Notes: generated from the sequence alone by a model not told the origin. A stretch of DNA of 64,000 nucleotides from Paenibacillus lutimineralis (GCF_003991425.1 NZ_CP034346.1:4811501-4875500); one strand, 5' to 3'. Positions 35,403 through 43,941 are shown, numbered from the stretch's first letter. Made by a program: numbers and translations.

Positions 35403-36203
35403 ATGTACAAGCTGATTGCCATCGACATCGACGATACTCTAATCAACGACAGCAAGGAAGTCACCCCGGCCACCCAGCAGGCGCTGGAGCAAGCGATCGC
35501 TAAGGGGGTCATCGTTACGCTGGCCACCGGACGTGCCTACGCCTCGGCACAGGCGATTGCCCGCCAGATAGGAATGAATGTACCGATCATAACCTATCAG
35601 GGATCCCTAGTTAAAAACCTTCTCGATGAGAAGGTGCTATATGAACGCTATGTACCTATGGAAGCGGTCCGTAAGGTGTTCGATTACTGCATGCTGCATC
35701 ATTTGCACTTGCAGACCTATATTGACGATAAGCTCTTCGCCCGGGAAGAGAATCAGAAGCTGATCGATTACACGACGCTGAACCGGACGGAGTATTATAT
35801 TGAACCTGATGTTGCCAAGCTGGCTGCTCATCCAACGCCGAAGCTGCTCATCATTGATGATCCCGACTATTTAGATGAAATCGCTCCTCAGCTTCGCGAG
35901 TTGCTCGGCGAGGATGTGCATATTACAAAATCGAAGCCGAATTTCCTTGAAATTATGCATCACGAAGGTACGAAAGGCCATGCCCTAAAGTTCCTGGCTG
36001 CTCATTTTGGCTGCGATATGTCGCAGACGATTGCGATTGGTGATTCCTGGAATGACCATGAAATGCTGGAGGCCGCCGGTCTTGGTGTGGCGATGGGCAA
36101 CGCGATTCCAGCCCTGAAGGAGCTCGCCGATTATGTAACGCTTAGCAATAATGAAGATGGAGTTAAAGCAGCCATCGACAAGTTCATACTACAACCGGAG
36201 TAA
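35403..36203 (+). CDS. Cof-type HAD-IIB family phosphatase
   Basis: A 266-residue cytosolic phosphatase. HAD motif I is DIDDTLIND (about 8-16; Asp nucleophile and acid/base), motif II TLATGRAY, motif III lysine near FLEIMHHEGTKG, and motif IV GDSWNDHEMLEAAG. The IIB cap lies between motifs II and III. Such enzymes dephosphorylate sugar phosphates or flavin/PLP precursors; the substrate cannot be predicted. AAGGAGAGGGAGC precedes the ATG. It is monocistronic, with a promoter at 35324-35351 and a terminator at 36232-36275. Confidence 0.9.
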   Translation: MYKLIAIDIDDTLINDSKEVTPATQQALEQAIAKGVIVTLATGRAYASAQAIARQIGMNVPIITYQGSLVKNLLDEKVLYERYVPMEAVRKVFDYCMLHHLHLQTYIDDKLFAREENQKLIDYTTLNRTEYYIEPDVAKLAAHPTPKLLIIDDPDYLDEIAPQLRELLGEDVHITKSKPNFLEIMHHEGTKGHALKFLAAHFGCDMSQTIAIGDSWNDHEMLEAAGLGVAMGNAIPALKELADYVTLSNNEDGVKAAIDKFILQPE

Positions 36204-36231
36204 TAATAACCCTCAGGTTAGTTTTCTGGCT

Positions 36232-36275
36232 AAAAGGGCCTGAAATCCACTTCTTCATGGATTTCAGGCCCTTTT
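36232..36275. terminator. Bidirectional intrinsic terminator
   Basis: An 18-base stem (AAAAGGGCCTGAAATCCA with its complement ending CCCTTTT) with a short loop, between the convergent HAD and MBL-fold genes. Confidence 0.9.
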
Positions 36276-36316
36276 CTCTTTGTCCCGATGTATCATCGGG
36301 CTCTAAACATCTAATC

Positions 36317-37090
36317 CTACCCTAGCGACACTCTCATTCCTGTGCTGGCAAAGGATGCACCCTTAGGCAGAGCATAATCCTTACGCTGATCGATATCATG
36401 AGACATATGTGTAAAGATCGTACGCTTTGGTTTAATTTCCTGCAGTAGACCCAGTGCCTCCGTTACATCATAGACAGACCGCGTAGAGAATTCGGCCAGC
36501 TCTTTATAGAAGCTTGTTCCAAGGATCAACAGATCAAGCCCTTGGAGCGGCGCTCTCTGCTCCGGCGGCAAATCGATGGAATCCGAGCAGTAAGCCCAGG
36601 CGTAGCCGGGCTTATCAAGCCGATAGGCATAGGAATAGCCATTCTTGCCGTGGTTTACTTTCCAGCCATATATCTTCCATCTAGCCAATACGATACCTTC
36701 ATCCACAAAATGTATATCGAGATTCCGTTCCAGCCAAGGATATTGGCGTAGAATGATGTCCACGACTTCACGGGGAGCGTACATTTGCCCTCTTCTCCCC
36801 AGCCAGCGGCAGGCATCGGCCCATTCCGGCAATCCTCCGATATGGTCGAAGTGAGCGTGCGTAATCAGCATGTGCTCGATAAATCTCTGGCCACGCCGCT
36901 CCATGCTGACCCGGAAATCCGGACCACAATCGATCATGAATTGCTCCTCTGCCCCGCATTCTACTGCTACAGCAGAACGATACCTCCGGTTCTCTCCGCC
37001 GCTCCTTGCTTCCGTACATACTTCGCAATCGCAATACAGTCTTGGCACGCCCATCGCATCACCTGTACCAAGGAACACAAGTTGATCCAT
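36317..37090 (-). CDS. PhnP-like MBL-fold metal-dependent hydrolase
   Basis: A 257-residue metallo-beta-lactamase-fold protein. LVFLGTGDAMGVPRL starts the fold; CDCEVC (about 20-25) is the extra zinc site typical of PhnP; THAHFDHIGGL (about 77-87) is the dimetal motif; CSDSIDLP and a late TIFTHMSHDID supply other ligands. PhnP hydrolyses phosphoribosyl cyclic phosphate, but no phn genes are nearby, so another phosphodiester or a housekeeping role is possible. GGAGAGGACATGG precedes the ATG. Confidence 0.82.
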   Translation of the reverse strand: MDQLVFLGTGDAMGVPRLYCDCEVCTEARSGGENRRYRSAVAVECGAEEQFMIDCGPDFRVSMERRGQRFIEHMLITHAHFDHIGGLPEWADACRWLGRRGQMYAPREVVDIILRQYPWLERNLDIHFVDEGIVLARWKIYGWKVNHGKNGYSYAYRLDKPGYAWAYCSDSIDLPPEQRAPLQGLDLLILGTSFYKELAEFSTRSVYDVTEALGLLQEIKPKRTIFTHMSHDIDQRKDYALPKGASFASTGMRVSLG

Positions 37091-37136
37091 CCATGTCCTC
37101 TCCGTTCCATAATCAATTCTTTATCTATAAGAAGTT

Positions 37137-37490
37137 GTTCGAAAAGTCCGCTTTTAATAAGAAAACCGATCGAAGTAATTCAAGGATGAGCGACCGCGAT
37201 CCAGAGGTAGTTTTTCTTGCGATATAGAATTTCATCAGCTACGCTGATAACGAATAAATTCTATATCTAACACGAAGTGAATCAGGTGGCCACTCGGCAT
37301 CGAATCTTGAATTCAGCCGGGCCTAAGCAGATGCTTACGAAGTCATGTTTCCTGCGGAAACATCTCAGGTGCTCACGTACCCACTAGAAGCAAATGCTTA
37401 CGAGGTCGTTTTCTACGAAAACGTGTAGCTCCGCTCCTCAGTCCCTAGCTTCATCCAACTTCTCGGTGCTGAAAACCGAACTTTTTGAAC
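37137..37490 (-). repeat. Family 1 palindromic element, copy C (inverted)
   Basis: A 354-base element in reverse orientation relative to copies A and B, bounded by GTTCGAAAAGT (37137-37147) and ACTTTTTGAAC (37480-37490). It includes the complement of the shared core (TAGCTTCATCCAACTTCTCG) and internal hairpins shared with copy B (ATGTTTC/GAAACAT; TATAGAATTT/AAATTCTATA). It fills most of the 548-base gap 37091-37638; no gene is seen there. Confidence 0.8.
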
Positions 37491-37600
37491 ACGAACTATA
37501 AAAAACTGTCACTTTCTACATAAATTATACACTTTTATCTTCGCAGCCCGAAATGACAGAGTTATATCTATCGTCCATCATCCCGGCTCCCCCATAACAT

Positions 37601-37630
37601 AAAGGACCTGGCATTTTCGCCAGGTCCTTT
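37601..37630 (-). terminator. Intrinsic terminator of the CysA-like operon
   Basis: AAAGGACCTGGC (37601-37612) pairs with GCCAGGTCCTTT (37619-37630) around a six-base loop. It lies nine bases beyond the stop of the small membrane protein gene. Confidence 0.75.
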
Positions 37631-37638
37631 GCTTATTT

Positions 37639-37821
37639 TCATTCTGAAATGCCTATTAGTACAAGAAATCCAAAGACTATAATTGCGATTAAAATAGCGC
37701 CCCAAGCAGTATTGTTCGTCGTATCTTCCCCACGCTTTATTTTCTTAAAAAGACTAACTGTGTTCACATAAAGCAACGCGGCAAGGACTGGCAAGCCATA
37801 TACGATGAGTCCCGCAATCAT
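37639..37821 (-). CDS. Small two-helix membrane protein
   Basis: A 60-residue protein with two hydrophobic segments (about 2-22, LIVYGLPVLAALLYV, and 39-57, WGAILIAIIVFGFLVLIG) joined by a basic loop (KKIKRGEDTT). I do not recognise the family. GAGGTGATG precedes the ATG. It begins 13 bases after the stop of the ABC ATPase gene, so it is cotranscribed with it. Whether it interacts with the transporter is unknown. Confidence 0.6.
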   Translation of the reverse strand: MIAGLIVYGLPVLAALLYVNTVSLFKKIKRGEDTTNNTAWGAILIAIIVFGFLVLIGISE

Positions 37822-37834
37822 TGCATCACCTCGC

Positions 37835-38899
37835 CTATATCATAGCGCTCATCGGATTTAGCTTCAACGGATTCTCCACAATCCAGCTGCGCTCCTCATT
37901 GTATAGATAAGCGCGATGTACAAGAACGCGAATCTCCTGCCCAATTTCAAGTGTCTCCTTCTCCAGTGAGCGAAAGGTCGTTAGTACATTTCCTCCCACT
38001 TCAACGTCAACGAGCCATTCGCTTCCGCGGAAATGTACATGCTTCACAACTCCAACAGAAGTAGCAGACAGTAAGGTGAAATCCCGCTCACTGCCAATCT
38101 CGATATATTCCGGGCGGATTAAGGCCTTTGCTTGCGAACCCAATACCTCCGTCTCGAAGCCTCTCAGCTCGGACGGGTTATCAACCAACGTTGATTGGCC
38201 GATAAAGGAGGCGACAAACGGCGTCCTCGGCTCCCGGTAAATGTCCCATGGTGATCCTTTCTGCTCCAGTCGGCCTTCGCTAATGATCATAATCTCATCC
38301 GCGACCTCAATTGCCTCATCCTGGTCATGAGTGACGAAAATCGATGTAATGCCAACACGTTCAATCAACTCTCGCAGCCAGGACCTTAGCTCTTGGCGGA
38401 TCTTCGCATCAATCGCAGCGAAGGGCTCATCAAGCAGCAGAAGCTGCGGCTCCGGTGCAAGCGCCCTGGCGAAGGCGACTCTTTGGCGTTGGCCGCCGGA
38501 GAGCTGATGCGGATAACGGCCCTCGAACCCTTTAAGCCCAGTTAGCTCTACCAGCTCCATCACTCGTTCTTTTATCGCACTCTTGGCCACTTTTTTGACC
38601 TGGAGTCCGAAGGCGATATTATCAAAAACCGTCATATGTTTGAACAGTGCATAGCTCTGGAATACGAAGCCGATTCCGCGCTCCTGTGGTGCAAGTTCAT
38701 TCACGCGCTGTCCATGGAACAGAATCTCCCCTGAATCCGGCTGCTCCAGCCCGGCCAGCATGCGAAGAATCGAGGTCTTGCCCCCTCCGCTTGGTCCGAG
38801 CAATCCGATCAACTGTCCTTTTTCAATATCAAAGCTCACGTCTTTCACGGCATGGAAATTGCCAAAATGCTTATCCAGATTTCGTACTTCTATATGCAT
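37835..38899 (-). CDS. CysA-like ABC transporter ATP-binding protein with TOBE domain
   Basis: A 354-residue import ATPase. Walker A GLLGPSGGGKTS (about 33-44), Q-loop FVFQSYALF, signature QLSGGQRQRVAFARAL, Walker B LLLLDEPFAAID and H-loop FVTHDQDEAIE are complete; the C-terminal 100 residues or so form a TOBE-like regulatory domain. Sequence and length resemble sulfate/molybdate-type ATPases, but no permease or binding protein gene is adjacent, so this is an orphan subunit. The ATG at 38899 begins the conserved MHIEVRNLDKHFG; the ATG at 38914 abuts the SD. Confidence 0.85.
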   Translation of the reverse strand: MHIEVRNLDKHFGNFHAVKDVSFDIEKGQLIGLLGPSGGGKTSILRMLAGLEQPDSGEILFHGQRVNELAPQERGIGFVFQSYALFKHMTVFDNIAFGLQVKKVAKSAIKERVMELVELTGLKGFEGRYPHQLSGGQRQRVAFARALAPEPQLLLLDEPFAAIDAKIRQELRSWLRELIERVGITSIFVTHDQDEAIEVADEIMIISEGRLEQKGSPWDIYREPRTPFVASFIGQSTLVDNPSELRGFETEVLGSQAKALIRPEYIEIGSERDFTLLSATSVGVVKHVHFRGSEWLVDVEVGGNVLTTFRSLEKETLEIGQEIRVLVHRAYLYNEERSWIVENPLKLNPMSAMI

Positions 38900-39110
38900 C
38901 GGAAGAGGCCACATCCTTTCATCAATTCCGGCAGCAGATGATTGAGTAAGACTGCCAGCTATGTAAGATCAACATTCCATAATTTCATATGTAATTACTT
39001 GGTTTTTTTCTTATTAAACACTTTATCAAACCGTCTAACCTCAGTCAACCAAATATTTCTAGTCTTCCCAGCATACTAAAAACCCGGAACAATAGCTTAA
39101 GGCAATAATA

Positions 39111-39141
39111 TGGTGGAACAACTTCCACCATGTGGTATAAT
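39111..39141 (+). promoter_or_regulatory. Extended -10 promoter overlapped by a palindrome
   Basis: TGGTGGAA-CAAC-TTCCACCA (39111-39130) is a perfect inverted repeat placed over the -35 region, followed by TGGTATAAT (39133-39141), an extended -10. It would drive the alpha/beta hydrolase gene through a leader of about 225 bases containing the family 2 element. The remainder of 38900-39373 shows no gene. Confidence 0.6.
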
Positions 39142-39165
39142 TCACTATAGGATTATTGTCCTAGG

Positions 39166-39346
39166 CTAACGGAAATAGTGGACGCTATTAGAGAAAAAGC
39201 GACTTTTAAAAAACTAACGGAAAAGAACAATCTTATAACAAGAAATTCTGCGAAAAAGGGCTGTTAACCAGCAATAGAGGTTCTCATTTCCGTTACAATT
39301 TCAACATGATCATCATTTGCAAAATAGCGACTGAGGCTTCCGTTAG
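39166..39346. repeat. Family 2 four-arm palindromic element, copy 2
   Basis: A 181-base element with forward arms at 39166-39189 and 39214-39236 (CTAACGGAA...) and reverse arms at 39273-39295 and 39323-39346 (...TTCCGTTA). Arm order and spacing match copy 1 at 28650-28833, but GAAAC in the arms is replaced by GGAA in all four. It lies in the predicted leader of the alpha/beta hydrolase gene, ending just before the SD. Confidence 0.8.
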
Positions 39347-39373
39347 ATTTATCTAACGTAAAGGAGCATAGCA

Positions 39374-40348
39374 ATGAACGATAATGTGGTGAATGAGGTT
39401 CTCCAAAAGCCCAGAAAATCCAGAGCAAAGAAAATTATAATCATCATTGCTGTAGTATTGATTGTACTGTTTATCGCCTTACTTACATTTATCCCCTATT
39501 CGATCATGCCAATGTTTCTGGGACAGCGATATGAGCAACAGCAGTTCAATTCTCTGGACTATGGCATTCCATCAGAGCGAATCACCCTTGTAACAGATGA
39601 TTCTCTTCATCTCGCAGCATGGCGTACCCGCGCTGAAGACTCCAAAGGTACTATTATTATTTTATCCGGAATACAGAACCCTTCTGTTACTGCCTTTTTT
39701 GGATATTCGAAAATGTTTGCTGACCATGGCTGGGATTCACTGCTGATTGAAATGCGTGCCCGAGGTGAAAGTGAAGGGAAAGAAATCGGCCTGGGGATGA
39801 CCGAATGGCGGGATGTAAAGGCTGGGGTCGACTTTATTAGAGCAGATAAAGAAGTAAAAGAACTGCCCGTTGTCGCATTGGGGACATCCATGGGAGGCAG
39901 CACAGTGATCAACGCCGCAGAAGAGCTGCCGGAAGTGAATGGTGTTATATCGATCTCTGCATTTTCTTCATGGGCGGATGCGTTCATCTCCAATATGGAG
40001 ATGTCCGGGATGCCCAAAGCGATAGGTATTATGGATATTCCTTTTATTAATACATATCTTGGATTCCACTTTGGCTTCGATGCACTGAAGTATTCTCCCG
40101 AGAAGAGTATCACGAAATTGGGGGAGCGCCCGATCCTTATGATGCATTCGACTGGGGACACACAAATCCCCTACGAACAGTTCGAGAAGCTGCTTAATAA
40201 GGCGAAAAAACATCATATAGACGTAACGACCTTTATCCGTCAAGGCAACGAACACTTTGTCTGTTATGAACAATACTCAGAGGACCCCTCTCAAGACATT
40301 GAGTTTAGCCAAGCCATTCTTGATTTTTTGGCTGTTAAATTCCCTTAG
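39374..40348 (+). CDS. Membrane-anchored alpha/beta hydrolase
   Basis: A 324-residue serine-hydrolase-fold protein. A basic N-terminus and a single membrane segment (about 20-42, IIIIIAVVLIVLFIALLTF) precede an extracytoplasmic hydrolase domain. The nucleophile elbow is ALGTSMGGS (Ser near 177), the acid is probably in HSTGDTQIP (near 263) and the histidine in QGNEHF (near 297). Family members are esterases, lipases or peptidases; the substrate is unknown. TAAAGGAGC precedes the ATG. It is monocistronic, with a palindrome-bearing promoter upstream and a terminator at 40557-40589. Confidence 0.85.
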   Translation: MNDNVVNEVLQKPRKSRAKKIIIIIAVVLIVLFIALLTFIPYSIMPMFLGQRYEQQQFNSLDYGIPSERITLVTDDSLHLAAWRTRAEDSKGTIIILSGIQNPSVTAFFGYSKMFADHGWDSLLIEMRARGESEGKEIGLGMTEWRDVKAGVDFIRADKEVKELPVVALGTSMGGSTVINAAEELPEVNGVISISAFSSWADAFISNMEMSGMPKAIGIMDIPFINTYLGFHFGFDALKYSPEKSITKLGERPILMMHSTGDTQIPYEQFEKLLNKAKKHHIDVTTFIRQGNEHFVCYEQYSEDPSQDIEFSQAILDFLAVKFP

Positions 40349-40367
40349 GGGTACAGCCAACAAAACG

Positions 40368-40452
40368 CGGAAAACGTACGCTAAGCGAAATTTTATTCAC
40401 ACAAGCCGAATTCCGTACGCTAAGGAAATCCGGCTTGTTTTGTGTGTTCTAT
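40368..40452 (+). repeat. Family 3 repeat, copy 1
   Basis: An 85-base sequence containing CGTACGCTAAGCGAAA, a second CCGTACGCTAAGGAAAT and a hairpin pairing CACAAGCCG with CGGCTTGTTTTGTG. It is nearly identical to 41612-41699 in the same orientation, and the two flank the AT-rich gene at 40647-41441. Confidence 0.8.
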
Positions 40453-40556
40453 TGAAATAGAACACCGTAGAGAGCCGTCAGAGAGTGCGTAAACGGCGGA
40501 GCGAACCCTTGACGAGCGTTCCTACTACTGACCCTAGAAAAGCTTTCCCGTACAAA

Positions 40557-40589
40557 AAGACGCTGTAACCTTAAGGGTTACAGCGTCTT
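40557..40589. terminator. Bidirectional intrinsic terminator
   Basis: AAGACGCTGTAACC (40557-40570) pairs with GGTTACAGCGTCTT (40576-40589). T-rich tracts lie on both sides (ATTTTTAG on plus, CTTTTTGT on minus). It sits between convergent genes. Confidence 0.85.
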
Positions 40590-40646
40590 CCGATTTTTAG
40601 TTTTTTTATGCAAAAACCTAGGGGACTAGCATTAATATATTTTACT

Positions 40647-41441
40647 TTAATTTATTATATCAGTACTGTCTACGTACCAATTAGAATCATCATTTAGCAA
40701 ATGTATGACAACATATCTACTATCTGACTTTTCCCAGTAAACCAAGGCTTCTGAGTTATTAGGACTTATTAAAATAGCAGACATATAGTCACCTACATCG
40801 AGATTACTAGTTCTTTCTTCACTATAAAAAGCATTTAGAAAAGAAGAACGTTCCTGCCTAGAAAGGTTGGATAGTTTCTCATGAAGTTGGGCTGTATTCA
40901 TTAATGTCCATTCTGAAAAAGATTCATTATTAAGTGATATGATTTCGCGCCCTTTTTCCCATGATTGAACTAGCTTATTTTCGGTCATCTCTTCTTCTAA
41001 TATTTGTTTTTTACTATCTCTAGAAGAAGAAAGATAATAAGTTTTTTCTCCAGCGTCAGTATAGTCACTACCATCAGAATAATATTTACCTATTCTTCCT
41101 GACCATGTCATCTTGTATGAACCTGATGTTGTGTGAACTCCACTTGTGATGAGAGCATGAGCGTATCTGTCGAGATAATAATTATCTGATTCACCGTATT
41201 TAGAACCAAGATAAGTACCATCCCTATATAATTCAAAATACGCACTAATGGGACCTGCTACAAATTTATACCCAGCAAATGTAGAAGTTCCACCTTCTAA
41301 GGACGATCCCATTTGATACAAACTAGGAGAAAAACTCCCTCTATCCCCTGATGCAAAAACAGATGAGGATGTTACAGATGAAAATAAAACAAAACACAAT
41401 AACAGTACTCCTCCAAGGCTAAAAGAAATAATTTTTTTCAC
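40647..41441 (-). CDS. Secreted hypothetical protein, AT-rich gene
   Basis: A 264-residue exported protein that I do not recognise. A signal peptide (VKKIISFSLGG... VFASG, cleavage near 30) is followed by a Ser/Tyr/Gly-rich domain (about 31-150) and a charged C-terminal domain (about 155-264). The start is the GTG at 41441, with GAGAGGGTGG four bases upstream; the frame to 41510 adds a hydrophilic stretch without SD. The gene is clearly more AT-rich than its neighbours and lies between two direct copies of a family 3 repeat, which suggests acquisition by transfer. Tandem 10-base repeats sit over its promoter region. Confidence 0.7.
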   Translation of the reverse strand: MKKIISFSLGGVLLLCFVLFSSVTSSSVFASGDRGSFSPSLYQMGSSLEGGTSTFAGYKFVAGPISAYFELYRDGTYLGSKYGESDNYYLDRYAHALITSGVHTTSGSYKMTWSGRIGKYYSDGSDYTDAGEKTYYLSSSRDSKKQILEEEMTENKLVQSWEKGREIISLNNESFSEWTLMNTAQLHEKLSNLSRQERSSFLNAFYSEERTSNLDVGDYMSAILISPNNSEALVYWEKSDSRYVVIHLLNDDSNWYVDSTDIIN

Positions 41442-41490
41442 AAAAACCACCCTCTCTTCCTTTTGTTTATTATTGTATCTATCATAAATT

Positions 41491-41520
41491 ATGGTATCAT
41501 ATGGTATCATATGGTATCAC
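41491..41520 (-). promoter_or_regulatory. Three tandem 10-base repeats upstream of the secreted protein gene
   Basis: ATGGTATCAT occurs three times head to tail (41491-41500, 41501-41510, 41511-41520; the last ends in C). One-helical-turn spacing 50-80 bases before the GTG start suggests regulator binding sites or a phased promoter element. A possible -10 (TACAAT, minus, near 41471-41476) follows. Confidence 0.5.
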
Positions 41521-41611
41521 AACTAATATATAGTTCCTTAGTATTATTTTGACGATTATTGTCCAACGATGTTTTCAGAGTTTAATAGAGTTAGATAGGG
41601 TTCTAAGGCGT

Positions 41612-41699
41612 CGGAAAAACGTACGCTAAGCGAAACTTTATTCACACAAGCCAGGAATTCCGTACGCTAAGGAAATCCGGCTTGTTTTGTGCGTTCTAT
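41612..41699 (+). repeat. Family 3 repeat, copy 2
   Basis: An 88-base near-copy of 40368-40452 with a small insertion (AAGCCAGGAATTCCG for AAGCCGAATTCCG). The gap 41442-42087 contains this copy, the tandem repeats, a diverged inverted copy and no convincing gene. Confidence 0.8.
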
Positions 41700-41875
41700 G
41701 GCAGATCAACTTTTAAACCGGTATTGCTTCTCTACTTCCTCTCGTTATGGTTAGTGATGATCTTGAAATAGTCTATGGTTTACAAGTACTCAATTCTCAA
41801 GTCACCAAAATACAATTAAAAAGAATATTAGATGACAGATAGCACCATAAATGGACATCACGATAAAAAGCTCAT

Positions 41876-41940
41876 CTTCCTTAGCGTACGGAAAATCGGC
41901 CTTTTACTAATTCCAGAAAGCTTAGCGTACGCTTTCAGCG
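41876..41940 (-). repeat. Family 3 repeat, diverged inverted copy 3
   Basis: Read on minus, it contains GCGTACGCTAAGC and CCGTACGCTAAGGAA in the same order and similar spacing as copies 1 and 2, with a different intervening stem. It lies about 150 bases before the YjbQ-family gene. Confidence 0.65.
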
Positions 41941-42087
41941 TTTTATTGGCGGTCCCCCCCTTAGCAACCTCTACGATGATAAGTGTGTTCAATAAGGTCG
42001 ATTTTCAGTACCTAAGAAAATAAATAACTCAACAAGAGTCACAGCTTACGCTATGGCTTACCAAATATCCGATGAGGAGTGAGCCAT

Positions 42088-42489
42088 ATGCTATACAGAA
42101 TGGAGTTATCCACGGTCAAGCGGGATGAAATGCGTGATATTACAAGAGAAGTTACGGCATTTGTACATAAAAGCGGAGTTAAGCATGGTCATGTCATCGT
42201 CTATTGTCCGCACACGACCGCAGGAATTACGATTAATGAGAATGCAGATCCGGACGTCAAGCATGATGTATTAATGAGGCTGAATGAGGTATACCCTTGG
42301 GAACATCCACAATACCGTCATGCGGAAGGTAATACGGCTGCTCACCTGAAGGCGATCACTACTGGTACTTCCCAGACAGTAATCATTGAGGATGGTGAAC
42401 TGCTGCTCGGACGCTGGCAAGGCATCTACTTCTGTGAATTCGACGGTCCACGTCAGCGCCGTTGTTACGTTAAAATACATGAAGACTGA
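42088..42489 (+). CDS. YjbQ/UPF0047 family protein (secondary thiamine-phosphate synthase-like)
   Basis: A 133-residue cytosolic protein covering the whole family. Conserved segments are YCPHTTAGITINENAD (about 40-55), HAEGNTAAHLKA and WQGIYFCEFDGPRQR. E. coli YjbQ has weak thiamine-phosphate synthase activity, but the physiological role is unsettled. The ATG at 42088 has GAGGAG eight bases upstream; the GTG at 42079 is rejected. It is monocistronic and ended by a strong hairpin. Confidence 0.88.
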   Translation: MLYRMELSTVKRDEMRDITREVTAFVHKSGVKHGHVIVYCPHTTAGITINENADPDVKHDVLMRLNEVYPWEHPQYRHAEGNTAAHLKAITTGTSQTVIIEDGELLLGRWQGIYFCEFDGPRQRRCYVKIHED

Positions 42490-42503
42490 AACTGAGACAC
42501 ATA

Positions 42504-42540
42504 AAGGGCCTGCATTCCTTATCGGGAATCCCAGGCCCTT
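42504..42540 (+). terminator. Intrinsic terminator of YjbQ-family gene
   Basis: AAGGGCCTG pairs with CAGGCCCTT, with inner ATTCC/GGAAT, followed by ATTCTTT. It begins about 15 bases after the stop. Confidence 0.75.
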
Positions 42541-42682
42541 ATTCTTTGAAATAAGCATACATGTATGAAATAACTCCAGCAATGTATAACAATCGCATCA
42601 TTACCCTATTTAATTAATGCAATACAGAAGTACAGCGATGATAGTGTAAATGGATAAAGTCCAGTTGGAAAACAAAAACGCC

Positions 42683-43279
42683 CTATGACGTTAAACGGTA
42701 AATGCTCTGACTTAACATTTTGACATGGCCGACTGCAGCGGGCATGATTTCATCAAAGGTAAGACGGTCCTGGATGTAGAACGAAATAAACCCGTGTATT
42801 CCCAAAAACATACTAAGCGGAAAGGAAGGATTCTGCTGCAGCGGATGCTGCTCTTCCTTCAAGAAACGCTGCACAATTGTCTTGAACTTATCGAAGCACT
42901 TGGACTGTTCTGCACGGCAATAGGACAATATCTCCTCATCACGGAGCATGAACATAATCTCGTATTGATGCGGATGGTCGAGACCAAATTTAATGAACTC
43001 CAGCATCAGTTCCTCGGTCTTCGTGAGTCCATCCACCACCGGATGCTTCGTCACCTGCTCACAGAGCAGGGTCAAATGATTGAAGTCCTGCACCACAATC
43101 GCATAGAACAGCTCCGCCTTCTCTTTGAAATGATAATAGAGTGAACCGTGGCTGTATCCCAAATGCTGCCCAATGCTCCGCATGGAAATGCCCCGATAAC
43201 CTTTCGTAATGAACAAATGTCTCGCGGCATCCATAATTCTTTCCCTTGATAATTCCTGCTCTACTGCTCTTCTTGCCAT
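42683..43279 (-). CDS. TetR/AcrR family transcriptional regulator
   Basis: A 198-residue repressor-type protein. The N-terminal HTH (about 8-55, GISMRSIGQHLGYSHGSLYYHF) is canonical; the C-terminal helical domain holds an unknown ligand pocket. The start at 43279 is preferred because GAAGGGGAA lies eight bases upstream; the ATG at 43285 overlaps the preceding stop and is only two bases from the SD. It follows the YigZ-family gene on the same strand and is likely cotranscribed with it. Confidence 0.87.
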   Translation of the reverse strand: MARRAVEQELSRERIMDAARHLFITKGYRGISMRSIGQHLGYSHGSLYYHFKEKAELFYAIVVQDFNHLTLLCEQVTKHPVVDGLTKTEELMLEFIKFGLDHPHQYEIMFMLRDEEILSYCRAEQSKCFDKFKTIVQRFLKEEQHPLQQNPSFPLSMFLGIHGFISFYIQDRLTFDEIMPAAVGHVKMLSQSIYRLTS

Positions 43280-43284
43280 AGGCA

Positions 43285-43917
43285 TTATTCCCCTTCAATA
43301 AAATAAACCTTGTCACCCGCCATCATCTCTGCCTGCCCTTGAGTTATATCCGTCATCCAGTTGATAAATTGCTTCGCTTCGTCTACGAGCGGTAAGCAGT
43401 GCAATGTGACTTTATCAGTAAATTCGGTCTGCCCCATGCGGATTCCACGATTGTGAAGCTCGTTCTCCGCTTTGCCAAGCCAAGTATAATCAAGCTCGAC
43501 GAGGACTTCCTGATGCAGTACCCGAGTAATCCCCTCTCCCGCTTCAATGGCTGCTACGGCACCATCTGTATAAGCTCGGATCAGGCCGCCAGCCCCAAGC
43601 AGAATACCGCCAAAATAACGTGTTACGACGATCGCCACATTTTTTAATTTCTGATTCTTAATGACTTCCAGTATCGGCTTGCCTGCCGTTCCGCTCGGTT
43701 CCCCATCATCGGATTGCTTCTGGATCTCATCTCTCTCGCCGATCATATAAGCCGAGCAATTATGGGTAGCGTTCCAATGCTTCTTCTTGATCTCTTCAAT
43801 AAAAGCGACCGCTTCCTCCTCGCTCTCTACCGGCTTGATATGGCCAATAAACCGGGATTTGCGAATGACGATTTCCTTCTCGCCTGCTTGCCTAACTGTT
43901 CTGTAACGTTCCAACAT
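43285..43917 (-). CDS. YigZ/IMPACT (UPF0029) family protein
   Basis: A 210-residue protein. The N-terminal UPF0029 domain is shown by SRFIGHIKPVESEEEA, NATHNCSAYMIG, DDGEPSGTAGKPIL and VTRYFGGILLGAGGLIRAY; the C-terminal 70 residues or so form the ferredoxin-like DUF1949 domain. The molecular role is unclear; eukaryotic IMPACT proteins act in translational control. The start at 43917 has GGATGAGG six bases upstream; the ATG at 43929 overlaps that SD. Confidence 0.9.
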   Translation of the reverse strand: MLERYRTVRQAGEKEIVIRKSRFIGHIKPVESEEEAVAFIEEIKKKHWNATHNCSAYMIGERDEIQKQSDDGEPSGTAGKPILEVIKNQKLKNVAIVVTRYFGGILLGAGGLIRAYTDGAVAAIEAGEGITRVLHQEVLVELDYTWLGKAENELHNRGIRMGQTEFTDKVTLHCLPLVDEAKQFINWMTDITQGQAEMMAGDKVYFIEGE

Positions 43918-43941
43918 TGATATCCTCATCCTTATGAATGT

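Noticed and set aside
41832..42023. 63-codon ORF upstream of the YjbQ-family gene
   Set aside because: It overlaps the diverged family 3 repeat and has no SD; the translation is not convincing.
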